A DNA stretch of 20,701 nt from Acidovorax_G lacteus (GCF_039540375.1 NZ_BAABEX010000006.1:1-20701); one strand, 5' to 3'. Shown: positions 4,870-13,065, counted from the first letter of the stretch. The notes: a model not told the origin generated them from the letters alone. Numbers and translations: made by a program.

Positions 4870-6929
4870 CCACCATGCCCGTGCTGCACCCTGAGACGGC
4901 CGCCGCCATCAAGGCCGCGGTGCGCACGGGGCTGGACAGCCTGCGGGCAGAGCCGCCGCAGCGCCTGGGCGACTGGGCGCGTGACCACTTCAAGCTGGCC
5001 GGCGAGAGCAGCCACCAGAAGGGCGCATGGGAGGCCTGGGCCTTCCAGGTGGGCATCCTCGACTTCATGAGCGATGACCGCATCGAAGAACTGGCCGTGC
5101 GCAAGGCCAAGCGCGTGGGCTACACCAAGATGGTGACAGCCTTTGTGGCCTACAACATCGCGCACCGCCGCCGCAAGCAGGCCCTGTGGCAGCCCACCGA
5201 CGATGACCGCGACAGCTACGTCAAAAGCGAGATTGACCCGCTGCTCGACCCGCTCACCGGCGTGCCCGCCATCAACAAGGCCCGCAAACAGGGCAGGGCG
5301 ACCGAAGAGACCATCAAGTTCAAGCCCTTCCGCGACTCCGTGCTGCACCTGCTGGGCGGCAAGGCCGCGCGGGCCTACCGCCGCATCACCGTGGCCGTGG
5401 CCATCCTCGATGAGTGGTCGGCCTTCGACCAGCAGATCGAGAAGTCTGGCGACCCAGGCGGCCTGGCCAAGGGGCGGCTGGAGGGCGCGCCGTACCCCAA
5501 GTTCGTGGGCGGCAGCACCCCTCGCCTCAAGGGTTTGTGCCATGTCGAGCGCGCATGCGACAACGCAGAAGGCATGGTGCGCTTCCACATCGACTGCCCG
5601 CACTGCGGCGTCGAGCACCCACTGCTGTGGGGCGGAAAGCACCTGGCCCACGGCTTCAAGTGGACGCGCGGCCAGCCCGAAACCGTGCACCACGTCTGCC
5701 CGCACTGCCACGGCAGCATCACCCAGGCCGACTACCTGCCGGGCGGCGTGCCCCTGGGCGGCACGTGGGTGTGCGACCGCACCGGCAAGCGCTACGGGCC
5801 CGACCGCATCTGGCGCGACAGCAAGGGCATGCCCTGCACGCCGCCGCTCACCCTGGGTGTGCACGTGTGGACGGCCTACAGCCCGCAGCGCGCCTGGTCC
5901 GACATCGTCACCGAGTTCGAGAACGCCCTGAAGGCGCTCGAGGCTGGCGAGGTCGGCCCCATGCAGCTCTTCGTGAACGAGACCCTGGGCGAGACCTGGG
6001 AGCTGGCAGGCGAGCGCACCGACGAACACGCCCTGCAGGCGCGTGCAGAGCGCTACGACCTGGCCACCGTACCGCGCGGCGGGCTAGTGCTCACCGCTGG
6101 GGTGGATGTGCAGCGCGACCGCTGGGAGGTCACCGTGTACGCCTGGGGCCGAGGCCTTGAGTCTTGGGTGGTCGATACGGCCGTGCTTGAAGGGAACCCC
6201 GCCGTCGATGAAGAGTGGGGCCAGCTCACGGCCTACCTGCAGCGCCGGTATCGGCAAGCCTGGCACGGCGGGACGCTCGGCATCGCCGCCACCAGCATCG
6301 ACTCGTCCGACCAGACCCAGGCCGTGTACAACTGGGTCAACCGCGCGCAGCACGTGCTGCCGAACCTGGCCGCCATCAAGGGCGACGGCAACGAGGCGTG
6401 CAACATCCTCGGCCCCACCAGCCTGCAAGAAGTCAACTGGCGTGGCCGCAAGATGCCACGCGGCATCAAGCTCTGGCGCGTGGGGGTCGATGCGGCCAAG
6501 GATCTGCTGCTCGGCCAGCTGTCTGTCGAGCAGGCTGGCCCTGGATACGTGCACTTCAGCGATCAGCTACCGCGCGAGTTCTTCGAGCAGCTCACCTCCG
6601 AGCAGCGCGTGCTCGCCAAGATCAACGGGCGCGAGGCCTACCGCTGGATCAAGCGCCGCCCGCGCAACGAGCAACTGGACAACCGCAACTACGCGCTGCA
6701 CGCCGCGTTCCGCCTTGGGCTGCACAAGTACACCGACGCCAAGTGGGCCCAGCTGGAGGCCGCCGTGCAGCCACCCGAAGACCTGTTCTCGGCTGCGCCC
6801 GATGCCGCAGTGCCTGCACCACCGCCCGCTGCAGCCCAGCCCATTACCCTGCCGCCGCGCCAGCCTGCCGCCCAGGTGGCGCAGTGGCGCCGCCCGAACT
6901 TTGCAACCTCCTGGAAAAGCCGCGCATGA
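4866..6929 (+). CDS. terL: Terminase large subunit (GpA family)
   Basis: A 687-aa protein, near the usual GpA length. Residues 80-90 (KAKRVGYTKMV) are the deviant Walker A of GpA-type packaging ATPases. Residues 176-183 (VAVAILDE) are Walker B with the catalytic glutamate. Two CPHC knuckles at about 244-247 and 278-281 form a zinc-binding insert typical of the family. From about residue 405 the nuclease domain begins (LTAGVDVQRDRWEVTVYAWG, with acidic residues for metal binding) and continues through SIDSSDQTQAVYNWVNRAQH. The last about 45 residues are a Pro/Ala-rich tail that in lambda contacts the portal. It cuts cos and drives DNA into the prohead. It is coupled by ATGA to the small subunit and by ATGA to the next gene. 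Confidence 0.95.
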   Translation: MTTMPVLHPETAAAIKAAVRTGLDSLRAEPPQRLGDWARDHFKLAGESSHQKGAWEAWAFQVGILDFMSDDRIEELAVRKAKRVGYTKMVTAFVAYNIAHRRRKQALWQPTDDDRDSYVKSEIDPLLDPLTGVPAINKARKQGRATEETIKFKPFRDSVLHLLGGKAARAYRRITVAVAILDEWSAFDQQIEKSGDPGGLAKGRLEGAPYPKFVGGSTPRLKGLCHVERACDNAEGMVRFHIDCPHCGVEHPLLWGGKHLAHGFKWTRGQPETVHHVCPHCHGSITQADYLPGGVPLGGTWVCDRTGKRYGPDRIWRDSKGMPCTPPLTLGVHVWTAYSPQRAWSDIVTEFENALKALEAGEVGPMQLFVNETLGETWELAGERTDEHALQARAERYDLATVPRGGLVLTAGVDVQRDRWEVTVYAWGRGLESWVVDTAVLEGNPAVDEEWGQLTAYLQRRYRQAWHGGTLGIAATSIDSSDQTQAVYNWVNRAQHVLPNLAAIKGDGNEACNILGPTSLQEVNWRGRKMPRGIKLWRVGVDAAKDLLLGQLSVEQAGPGYVHFSDQLPREFFEQLTSEQRVLAKINGREAYRWIKRRPRNEQLDNRNYALHAAFRLGLHKYTDAKWAQLEAAVQPPEDLFSAAPDAAVPAPPPAAAQPITLPPRQPAAQVAQWRRPNFATSWKSRA

Positions 6930-7300
6930 GCCTTGAGCCGCAGACCACCAGCCCGCATCGCATGTCCACCATTGTTGAGCGCGTGGCCGCGCACCCTGCC
7001 ATTGAGCAGGCCGTCATCAGCGCCATCCGCGCCCAGCTGCCTGCTGTCATCGAAGCGGTCACGCGCGACCTGTACGGCGGGCAGATGGTCCGGATGTACG
7101 TGGGCAAGGGTGCAGATGCCAGGCGCACCATGCGCAACGAGCGCATCCTGCAGCTCGCAAGCCTCGGGTATGCGCACAAGGTCATTGGCAGCCAGGTGGG
7201 CTGCAGCGAGCGCACGGTGTTCCGCGTAATTGCCGATGCACAAAAGGCCCAGCGCGTCAACCCCGAAAAACTGACACAGGTGGATGAAGGTTGTCAGTGA
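6926..7300 (+). CDS. Mor-like / HTH protein between terminase and head genes
   Basis: A 124-aa protein from ATG 6926, overlapping the terminase stop (ATGA). ATG 6962 is an alternative start. An N-terminal helical segment (STIVERVAAHPAIEQAVISA) is followed by a short strand GGQMVRMYVGKG at 51-62 and a C-terminal HTH at about 66-106 (MRNERILQLASLGYAHKVIG, SQVGCSERTVFRVIADAQ). This strand-then-HTH layout resembles the Mor/C activator family of Mu-like phages, and the HTH itself is of the resolvase/homeodomain type. A role in late transcription is plausible since no other late activator is visible, but this is inferred. An inverted repeat at 7270-7298 overlaps its 3' end and could be its own target. 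Confidence 0.55.
   Translation: MSLEPQTTSPHRMSTIVERVAAHPAIEQAVISAIRAQLPAVIEAVTRDLYGGQMVRMYVGKGADARRTMRNERILQLASLGYAHKVIGSQVGCSERTVFRVIADAQKAQRVNPEKLTQVDEGCQ
7270..7298. promoter_or_regulatory. Inverted repeat ACTGACA...TGTCAGT at the end of the Mor-like gene
   Basis: Perfect 7-bp arms ACTGACA (7270-7276) and TGTCAGT (7292-7298) are separated by 15 nt. A third ACTGACAC copy lies at 7333-7340 in the following 86-nt gap. The spacing and the neighbouring HTH gene suggest a protein-binding site or an RNA hairpin. There is no T run, so it is not a standard terminator. Confidence 0.4.
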
Positions 7301-7378
7301 CCCCTAGATTTCATGCGGGTTAGCGGCCTGCAACTGACACGGCGCGGCACTATTTTTGGCAGTGGAATTTTCAGACAT

Positions 7379-7396
7379 TCCCCTACATGCAGGGGA
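7379..7396 (+). other. Hairpin with the start codon in its loop
   Basis: TCCCCT (7379-7384) and AGGGGA (7391-7396) form a perfect 6-bp stem around the loop ACATGC, which holds the ATG of the gpW-like gene. There is no Shine-Dalgarno upstream, so the stem could control initiation. Confidence 0.4.
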
Positions 7397-7941
7397 TTCC
7401 ACAACAGGTCAACGCCGCCGACAGCCTGGGCTTCACGCTCAGCCTGGCGGCCTATCCGGCCTCGGCTGGCTGGTCCCTTGAAATCAGCGTGGCCAATGCG
7501 GCCCAGCGCTACACCTTCACCTCCAGTGCCTCGGGAGACCAGCATGCAGTAGTCGTACCCTCTGCCACCACTGCAGGCTGGGCGCCCGGGGCCTACACCA
7601 TCACCGTGCGCGCCAAGCGCGGCAGCGGCCCGGCCATCGAGCAGACCACGCTCGGCGCGCAGGCCTTCCGCGTGCTGCCCGACCCATTTGCTGCACCGGT
7701 CGATGGCCGCAGCTTTGCGCGCCGCGCGCTTGACGCCATCGAGGCCGTCATCGAGCAGCGCGCCACCCGCTCCGATCTGGAGCTCACCATCAACGGCCGC
7801 ACCGTCAAGCACATGGCGCCTGCAGATCTGGAGCGCCTGCGCTCCATCTACAAGCGCGAAGTGGCCGCCGAAGAGCGCGCCGCCGCCATCGCCCAGGGCG
7901 CGCGCATGCCCAGCCGCCGGGTGCTCGTGAGGTTCTCGTGA
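7387..7941 (+). CDS. gpW-like head-tail joining protein with N-terminal beta domain
   Basis: A 184-aa protein. The start at ATG 7387 has no normal Shine-Dalgarno, but the family-like start MQGIPQQVNAADSLGFTLSL and YPASAGW support it. Residues 1-98 look like a beta-rich Ig-like domain (TFTSSASGDQHAVVVPSATT, GAYTITVRAKRG). Residues 108-165 (SFARRALDAIEAVIEQRATR, LELTINGRTVKHMAPADLER, LRSIYKREVAAE) match lambda gpW: two helices around a beta hairpin that reads a Gly-Arg turn. gpW closes the filled head at the portal. The gene lies between terminase and portal exactly where W lies in lambda, and its end overlaps the portal start by GTGA. The fused beta domain makes it about 2.5 times the length of W. 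Confidence 0.75.
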   Translation: MQGIPQQVNAADSLGFTLSLAAYPASAGWSLEISVANAAQRYTFTSSASGDQHAVVVPSATTAGWAPGAYTITVRAKRGSGPAIEQTTLGAQAFRVLPDPFAAPVDGRSFARRALDAIEAVIEQRATRSDLELTINGRTVKHMAPADLERLRSIYKREVAAEERAAAIAQGARMPSRRVLVRFS

Positions 7942-9566
7942 CCATCATCGCCCAGCCCACCGGCACCGCCTTCCGCTTCGAGCAAAAGGGCTCCGTCATC
8001 CTGCAACGCTGGATGAACGAACGCCTGCGCGCCCGCAGCGCCGCCCAGCAGCCGCAGCCCGCGTTTGGCGTACCCCGTGCTGCGCGCCGCTCGTTCTCGG
8101 CGGCCGAATTCAGCCGCCTCGCGTCCGACTGGCGCGCGGGCGAGGTGTCCATCAACACCTTGCTGGAGGCCGGCCTGCCCACCATGCGCGCCCGCTCCCG
8201 GGTGGCCGCGCGCAGCACCGAAGAGGGCCGCCGCTTCCTCAGCCTGTGCCGCAACAACATCGTGGGGCCGCATGGCTTCATGCTGCAGTCCACCTGCGGT
8301 GACTGGGTGCGCGGCCAGGGCGGCTACGTGTGGCAGCTCGACAGCATGGCCAACGCCGCCATCGAAGAGCACTGGCGCCGCTGGATCGCCAAGGGCGGCG
8401 GCTGCGACATCACCGGCCGCCAGAGCCTCACCGGCATGCTGCGCACGCTGGGCGAGCAGATCCCGCGCGATGGCGAGGGCCTGCTCGTCATCGTGCGCGG
8501 CAAGGGCGCGGGCAACCCGTACCGCATCGCCCTGCAGCACATCACCGCAGACCGCATCGACCACCACTACCGCGGCATCGCCAGCAACGGCAACGTGGTG
8601 CGCATGGGCGTGGAGATCGACAGCACCGGCGCGCCCCAGGCCGTGTACGTGCTTGAGCGCGACCCCAAAGACGCAGGCAGCGTGGACAGCCAGCCCACCC
8701 TGCGCCGCCGCATCCCCATGCGCGACGTGGTGCACGCCTTTGTGAGCCTGGAGGCCGAGCAGCTGCGCGGCGTGCCCTGGGCGCATGCCGTGATGGCTGG
8801 CGCCAACATGCTGCACGGCTTTGAGGAAAGCGCCGTGGTGGCCGCCCGCGTGGGCGCCAGCCACATGGGCTTTTACGTGCCCCCGGCCGACGAAGGCGCG
8901 CCCGACCTGGAGCAGCTCGCCACCGACAAAACGTCCGAAGGCGACCTGCTCACCGACGCCTCTCCGGGCCAGTTCGAGCGCCTGCCGCCTGGCTACGACT
9001 TCAAGGCGTTCGACCCGCGCTACCCCTCCGACGCGTTTGACCCGTTCGTCAAGGCCCGCAAGAAGGCCATGGCCGCCGGGCTGGACGTGGCGCACCACAA
9101 CCTCACGGGCGACATGGAGGGCGTGAACTACTCCAGCGCCCGCATCGCCGAGCTGTCCGAGCGCGACAACTGGCGCGGCCTGCAGCAGTGGTTCATCGAA
9201 TCCATTTGCCAGCCCATCGCCCAGACCTGGCTGGAGATGGCCCTGCTGTCGGGCGCCATCACCATGCCGGGCGGCTCTGCCCTGCCGGCCGCAAAGATCG
9301 ACAAGTTTCGCGCAGGCCTCGTCTTCCGTGGCCGCGGCTGGGCGTGGGTGGACCCGGAGAAGGAAGTCAACGCCGCCGCCAAGGCGCTCGAAGAGGGCCT
9401 GACCACCCGCACCCAGATCGTGGCCGCCACCGGCGGCGACTTCGAAGACAACGTGATCGAGCTGGCGCGCGAAGCCCAGCTCGCCAACACCCACGGCGTG
9501 GCCTTTGGGCCGCGCACTGCAACCCCGGCGCCCCCGGCGCCGCCCCGGCAGGAGACCCCCACATGA
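7938..9566 (+). CDS. Portal protein (lambda family)
   Basis: A 542-aa protein from GTG 7938 (GTGA overlap with the gpW-like stop), the usual size for lambda gpB-type portals. The N-terminus has the typical stretch from about 40-110 (RRSFSAAEFSRLASDWRAGE, LLEAGLPTMRARSRVAARST, RNNIVGPHGFMLQS). The centre has DGEGLLVIVRGK and TADRIDHHYRG. The conserved C-terminal stretch at about 360-420 includes YPSDAFDPFVKARKKAMAAG, LDVAHHNLTGDMEGVNYSSA and RDNWRGLQQWFIESI. It forms the dodecameric ring through which DNA enters and leaves the capsid and to which terminase and gpW dock. It overlaps the capsid gene by ATGA. Confidence 0.93.
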   Translation: MTIIAQPTGTAFRFEQKGSVILQRWMNERLRARSAAQQPQPAFGVPRAARRSFSAAEFSRLASDWRAGEVSINTLLEAGLPTMRARSRVAARSTEEGRRFLSLCRNNIVGPHGFMLQSTCGDWVRGQGGYVWQLDSMANAAIEEHWRRWIAKGGGCDITGRQSLTGMLRTLGEQIPRDGEGLLVIVRGKGAGNPYRIALQHITADRIDHHYRGIASNGNVVRMGVEIDSTGAPQAVYVLERDPKDAGSVDSQPTLRRRIPMRDVVHAFVSLEAEQLRGVPWAHAVMAGANMLHGFEESAVVAARVGASHMGFYVPPADEGAPDLEQLATDKTSEGDLLTDASPGQFERLPPGYDFKAFDPRYPSDAFDPFVKARKKAMAAGLDVAHHNLTGDMEGVNYSSARIAELSERDNWRGLQQWFIESICQPIAQTWLEMALLSGAITMPGGSALPAAKIDKFRAGLVFRGRGWAWVDPEKEVNAAAKALEEGLTTRTQIVAATGGDFEDNVIELAREAQLANTHGVAFGPRTATPAPPAPPRQETPT

Positions 9567-11452
9567 CCACCGCCACCGCCAGCCGCGCGGGCGACATCAT
9601 CGCCCGCCTCAACCAGGAAGGCCCGCGCCGCGCGCTGGCCGTCAAAGAAGGCGCAGTGCAGGCTGAAAGCCGCACCGTCGAGCTGGCCTTTGCCAGCGAA
9701 GAGCCCTACGAACGCTGGTTCGGCATCGAGGTGCTCGACTGCGCGCCTGGATCCATCCGCATGGCCCGCCTGATGAACGGCGCGCCGCTGCTCTTCAACC
9801 ACGACTACGACCGCCTCATCGGGGTGGTCGAGTCCATCAGCATCGACAGCGACCGCGTGTGCCGGGCGAAGGTCCGCTTTGCCCGCACCGAGGACGCCGA
9901 AGAGGCCTTCGCTCTCGTGCAGGACGGAATCCTGCGCCACGTGAGCGTGGGCTACCGCATCCATGCCATGCAGCTCCAGGAAGAGCGCGACGGCGTGGAG
10001 ACCTACCGCGTGACCGACTGGGAGCCCCTGGAAATCTCCATGGTCTCTGTGCCGGCCGACGCGACCGTGGGCGTGGGCCGCAGCCTGGCCGCCGCAGCCG
10101 CACCCGCAGAACCCTCCCCCGTACCCGTAATCACCCCTGCACCTACCGCACAGGAGCGCAAAGCCATGACCATCGAAGTGACCGACAACACCCAAGAGCG
10201 CGCCGCCGCCACCGCTGATGCGGACGTGCGCCGCCGCGACGCCATCATTGAGCTGGGCGTCAAGTACGCCGACTACCTCACCCTCGCCGACGTGCAGGAC
10301 GCTTGCCGCTCGGGCAAGACCGTGCAGGACGTGCAAGAGCTGGTCATGTCCAAGATGACCACCAAGCACTCCGACACGCGCGCCGCGCACATCGGCCTGT
10401 CCAACGCCGAGACGCAGCGCTACAGCATTGCCCGCGCCGTGGCCGCCATGGTCAGCAACGACTGGACGGGCGCAGGCCTGGAGCGCGAAGCCAGCGAAGA
10501 GTGCGCGCGTCGCTTCAAAATGGGCACCAAGGGCCTGCTGCTGCCGTTCGACGTGCTGGCCCGTGACTTCACCGTAGGCACCGCCGCCGAGGCTGGCAAC
10601 CTGGTGCCCACCCAGCTGCGCGACGACTTGTTTGCAGACGTGCTGCGCAACCGCCTGGCGCTCAGCCGCCTGGGCGTGACCATGCTGTACGGCCTGACCA
10701 GCAACATCGACCTGCCGCGCAAAACGGTCGGCTCTGCAGCCGGTTTCGTCACCGAAATCGCCGCCGCGTCCGAGACCCAGCCCAACACTGGCAAGGTCAC
10801 GATGTCGCCCAAGCGCATCAGCGCGTTCATCGAGTTCTCCAAGCAGGCCGTCATCCAGTCGGCCATGGCCGTGGAGCCCATGCTGCGCCAGGACCTGAAC
10901 TCGGAAATCGCCGTGCAGATGGAAAACGCCGCCATCAACGGCAGCGGCTCGGGCGCCAACCCGCGCGGCATTCGCAACGTGTCGGGCATCGGCTCGGTCA
11001 TCGGCGGCACCAACGGTGCGCAGCTCAACTGGGGCCACCTGGTGGGTCTGGAATCGGCCTGCGCCAACGCCAACGCAGAGCCCGACCAGACGGCTGGCTA
11101 CCTCATCAACACCCGCACCCGCGGCTGGACGAAGACGGTGCAGAAGGCCGCCAACCTGCCCTTCATCTGGGACGGCGGCAACACCCCGCTCAACAGCTAC
11201 CGCGCCGAGGTCACCAACAACGTGCCCAACACCCTCACCAAGGGCACGGCCAGCGGCGTGTGCAGCTCGGTCATCTATTCGAGCGACTGGTCCATGTTCG
11301 TGCTCGGCACCTTCGGCGCAGTCGAGATCCTGCTCGATGAAATCACGCTGGCCACCACCGGCATGAACCGCCTGATCGTCAACGCCTTCATGGACGCAGG
11401 CTGCCGCCGCCCGGCGAACTTCGCCGCGATGGATGACGCCCTGACCGCCTGA
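9563..11452 (+). CDS. Prohead protease fused to major capsid protein (HK97 type)
   Basis: A 629-aa fusion from ATG 9563, with GGCAGGAGA upstream. Residues 35-175 are an HK97-type (U35) prohead protease: catalytic His80 in LLFNHDYDRLIG and Ser128 in ILRHVSVGYR. The segment continues to DWEPLEISMVSVPADA. Residues 175-201 are an Ala/Pro linker. From 202 a delta/scaffold-like helical segment (ATADADVRRRDAIIELGVKY, VQDVQELVMSKMTTKH) leads into the capsid domain from about 325 (GTKGLLLPFDVLARDFTVGT, LVPTQLRDDLFADVLRNRLA, INGSGSGANPRGIRN, MNRLIVNAFMDAGCRRPANF). The protease trims the delta segment during maturation. ATG 10166 (Met202), with CAGGAG 10 nt upstream, may give separate capsid protein. 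Lambda-type portals are usually followed by a C/Nu3/D/E set, so this is a mosaic joint. Confidence 0.93.
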   Translation: MTTATASRAGDIIARLNQEGPRRALAVKEGAVQAESRTVELAFASEEPYERWFGIEVLDCAPGSIRMARLMNGAPLLFNHDYDRLIGVVESISIDSDRVCRAKVRFARTEDAEEAFALVQDGILRHVSVGYRIHAMQLQEERDGVETYRVTDWEPLEISMVSVPADATVGVGRSLAAAAAPAEPSPVPVITPAPTAQERKAMTIEVTDNTQERAAATADADVRRRDAIIELGVKYADYLTLADVQDACRSGKTVQDVQELVMSKMTTKHSDTRAAHIGLSNAETQRYSIARAVAAMVSNDWTGAGLEREASEECARRFKMGTKGLLLPFDVLARDFTVGTAAEAGNLVPTQLRDDLFADVLRNRLALSRLGVTMLYGLTSNIDLPRKTVGSAAGFVTEIAAASETQPNTGKVTMSPKRISAFIEFSKQAVIQSAMAVEPMLRQDLNSEIAVQMENAAINGSGSGANPRGIRNVSGIGSVIGGTNGAQLNWGHLVGLESACANANAEPDQTAGYLINTRTRGWTKTVQKAANLPFIWDGGNTPLNSYRAEVTNNVPNTLTKGTASGVCSSVIYSSDWSMFVLGTFGAVEILLDEITLATTGMNRLIVNAFMDAGCRRPANFAAMDDALTA

Positions 11453-11487
11453 TCCACCCCCTGACCCAACACACAGGAGAGACCCCC

Positions 11488-11685
11488 ATGTTCGGAACCC
11501 AAGACCCCAAGCCGGTGGACATCGTGCTGCTGGAGCCCACCGCCATCGACGGCCAACACTTCGACCGCGGCACCCTGCTGCAGGGCGTGCCCGGCGACCT
11601 GGCCATGGAGCTGGCTGGCCAGGGCAAAGCCCGCATCGCCAAGGAAGGCGACCAGCCCGCCAAGGCCGCCAAGAAGGGCGAGTAA
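11488..11685 (+). CDS. Small head-region protein (DUF7210-like)
   Basis: A 65-aa protein from ATG 11488 with a strong CAGGAGAG ribosome-binding site. The middle (VDIVLLEPTAIDGQHFDRGT, LLQGVPGDLAMELAGQGKAR) has the pattern of short head-region proteins in which a 'L...P...G..F..G....V....A..L...G.A' motif forms a small beta/helix fold, similar to what is annotated DUF7210. The C-terminus is Lys-rich (KAAKKGE). It sits between the capsid and the FII-like gene, the position of lambda FI. It may be a packaging accessory or head-decoration protein. Function not shown by sequence. Confidence 0.7.
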   Translation: MFGTQDPKPVDIVLLEPTAIDGQHFDRGTLLQGVPGDLAMELAGQGKARIAKEGDQPAKAAKKGE

Positions 11686-11688
11686 TCC

Positions 11689-11973
11689 ATGGCCATTGCC
11701 GAGGACTTCACCTACTACCTCGCCGACTTCGGCGTGGCTGCCACGCTGGACGGCGCGCCCGTGCGCGTCATCCACGAGGCGCCCGTGGGTGCGGGCAGCG
11801 TGGGGCCCTTCGGCATGACCGAGGTCCGGCCCACGGCCGGCCTGCCCACGGCCGTGCTGGTTGGCGACCCGGTGGGCAAGGTGCTGCAGATCGGCAGCAC
11901 CCCCTACCGTGTGGCCGAGCACTCGGCCGATGGCACGGGCTGGAGCACCCTGGTGCTGGAGGCGTCCGCATGA
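11689..11973 (+). CDS. FII-like head-tail joining protein
   Basis: A 94-aa protein from ATG 11689, three nt after the previous stop. The layout (FTYYLADFGVAATLDGAPVR, VIHEAP, VLVGDPVGKVLQIGSTPYRV, GTGWSTLVLEA) matches the small beta-barrel family of lambda gpFII (Phage_attach / 'ATP-binding sugar transporter-like' annotations). Typical are the central variable loop, then GD...G..L.I....Y.V and a final D/GTGW..L.L.. strand pair. FII sits on the gpW ring and provides the docking surface for the tail. Gene order (capsid, FI-like, FII-like, U-like) supports it. Ends with an ATGA overlap. Confidence 0.8.
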   Translation: MAIAEDFTYYLADFGVAATLDGAPVRVIHEAPVGAGSVGPFGMTEVRPTAGLPTAVLVGDPVGKVLQIGSTPYRVAEHSADGTGWSTLVLEASA

Positions 11974-12392
11974 CCGCGCACGTCACCGCCCTCACCACTG
12001 CGTTCATGTCGGCCCTGGCCGGCGCGGCGCAGGTGGTCGAGCGCGTGCGCCTGCGCCCGCTGCCTGAGTCCACCAGCACCGCCATCGTGGTGCGGCCCAC
12101 CCGCGTGGTGGTGCAAGAGACCGACATGCTCGGCGCATCGGTGGAGACGCTCACCGCCATCCAGGTCGAGTGCTACGCCCGCGCCAGCGGCGCCACTGCG
12201 CCCGACCAGGCCCTCGACCCGCTGCTCACCGAAGTGCAGCAGCGCCTGCTGGCCGACCCCACCCTGGGCGGCCAGATCGCATGGCTGACCGTGGCCGGTG
12301 CCGAACTCGAGTTCGACGCCGAGCTGCGCGACCTGGCCTGCGCCACCGTCACCTTCACCGCCCGCCACCGCCCGGTGGGCTACCCCCTCTGA
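11970..12392 (+). CDS. gpU-like tail terminator
   Basis: A 140-aa protein from ATG 11970. The N-terminal helix (ALTTAFMSALAGAAQVVERV) is followed by strands (STAIVVRPTRVVVQETDM), a variable loop, strand AIQVECYAR, helix ALDPLLTEVQQRLLADPTLG, and the final strands AELEFDAELRDLACATVTFT with ARHR. This is the order of lambda gpU-type tail terminators, which cap the tube at the end facing the head and stop polymerisation. It lies directly before the tube gene, as U precedes V in lambda. The Z gene that should lie before it is absent here. Confidence 0.8.
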   Translation: MTAHVTALTTAFMSALAGAAQVVERVRLRPLPESTSTAIVVRPTRVVVQETDMLGASVETLTAIQVECYARASGATAPDQALDPLLTEVQQRLLADPTLGGQIAWLTVAGAELEFDAELRDLACATVTFTARHRPVGYPL

Positions 12393-12413
12393 TTCGACCG
12401 AAAGGACAACGCC

Positions 12414-13058
12414 ATGGCCTACTTTTTTGCCGAAGGCTCGCGCTTCCAGTTTGCGGCCGCCTTTGACGCTGCCAAACCCGTCACCGCCGCCAGCAACGCC
12501 AACCCCACGCAGCTGACCAGCGCCGCGCACGGCTACGCCAACAACGAAGAGCTGCTGTTCACCAGCGCCTGGGAAGACGCCACCGACACCATCTGGCGCG
12601 CTGGAAGCGTGGCCACCAACACCCTCAACCTGCAGGGGCTGGACACCAGCAACACCAACTTCTTCCCTGCTGGCAGCGGCACAGGCACGCTGCAGAAGGT
12701 AACGAGCTGGGTCGAAATCCCCCAGGTGCTCAACATCCAGGGCAATGGCGGCGATACGCGCTTCACGCCCGTGGAGCCGCTGGCCAAGCGCAACGCTATT
12801 CAGGTGCCCACCGGCTTCAACCCCCTGACGCTCCAGCTGACCCTGGGCCACGACGCATCGCTGGCCGCCTACCAGCAGATGGTGGGCATCAGCCGCACGC
12901 TGGGCAAGGTGGGCTTCAAGATCATCATGTCCGGCGGCGCCGTGGGCTACGGCTTTGGCTACATGGCCGTGGGCGAGATGCCCAACATTACCCGCAACCA
13001 GGCCAACCAGGTGCAGGCAGCCATCACGCTGCTGGGCCGCTTCATCACCTACCAGTGA
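12414..13058 (+). CDS. Major tail tube protein (gpV-like)
   Basis: A 214-aa protein from ATG 12414 with AAAGGACAA upstream. The N-terminus (MAYFFAEGSRFQFAAAFD, then SNANPTQLTSAAHGYANNEE) and the middle (VLNIQGNGGDTRFTPVEPLA, KRNAIQVPTGFNPLTLQLTL) have the lambda-like TTP pattern. They are followed by GHDASLAAYQQMVGISRTLG and the conserved C-terminal strand set GYGFGYMAVGEMPNITRNQA. The protein stacks as hexamers to form the tube. Lambda gpV carries an extra C-terminal Ig domain; this one ends after the tube fold. A branched inverted-repeat element follows at 13066-13133. Confidence 0.88.
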   Translation: MAYFFAEGSRFQFAAAFDAAKPVTAASNANPTQLTSAAHGYANNEELLFTSAWEDATDTIWRAGSVATNTLNLQGLDTSNTNFFPAGSGTGTLQKVTSWVEIPQVLNIQGNGGDTRFTPVEPLAKRNAIQVPTGFNPLTLQLTLGHDASLAAYQQMVGISRTLGKVGFKIIMSGGAVGYGFGYMAVGEMPNITRNQANQVQAAITLLGRFITYQ

Positions 13059-13065
13059 TCGATTC

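Noticed and set aside
7848..9494. Long leftward open frames (7848-9494, 9128-11038, 16443-18746, 4845-6029) opposite the portal, capsid, tape measure and terminase genes
   Set aside because: All are His/Gly/Ala/Val-rich mirror frames caused by high GC at third codon positions of the genes on the other strand.
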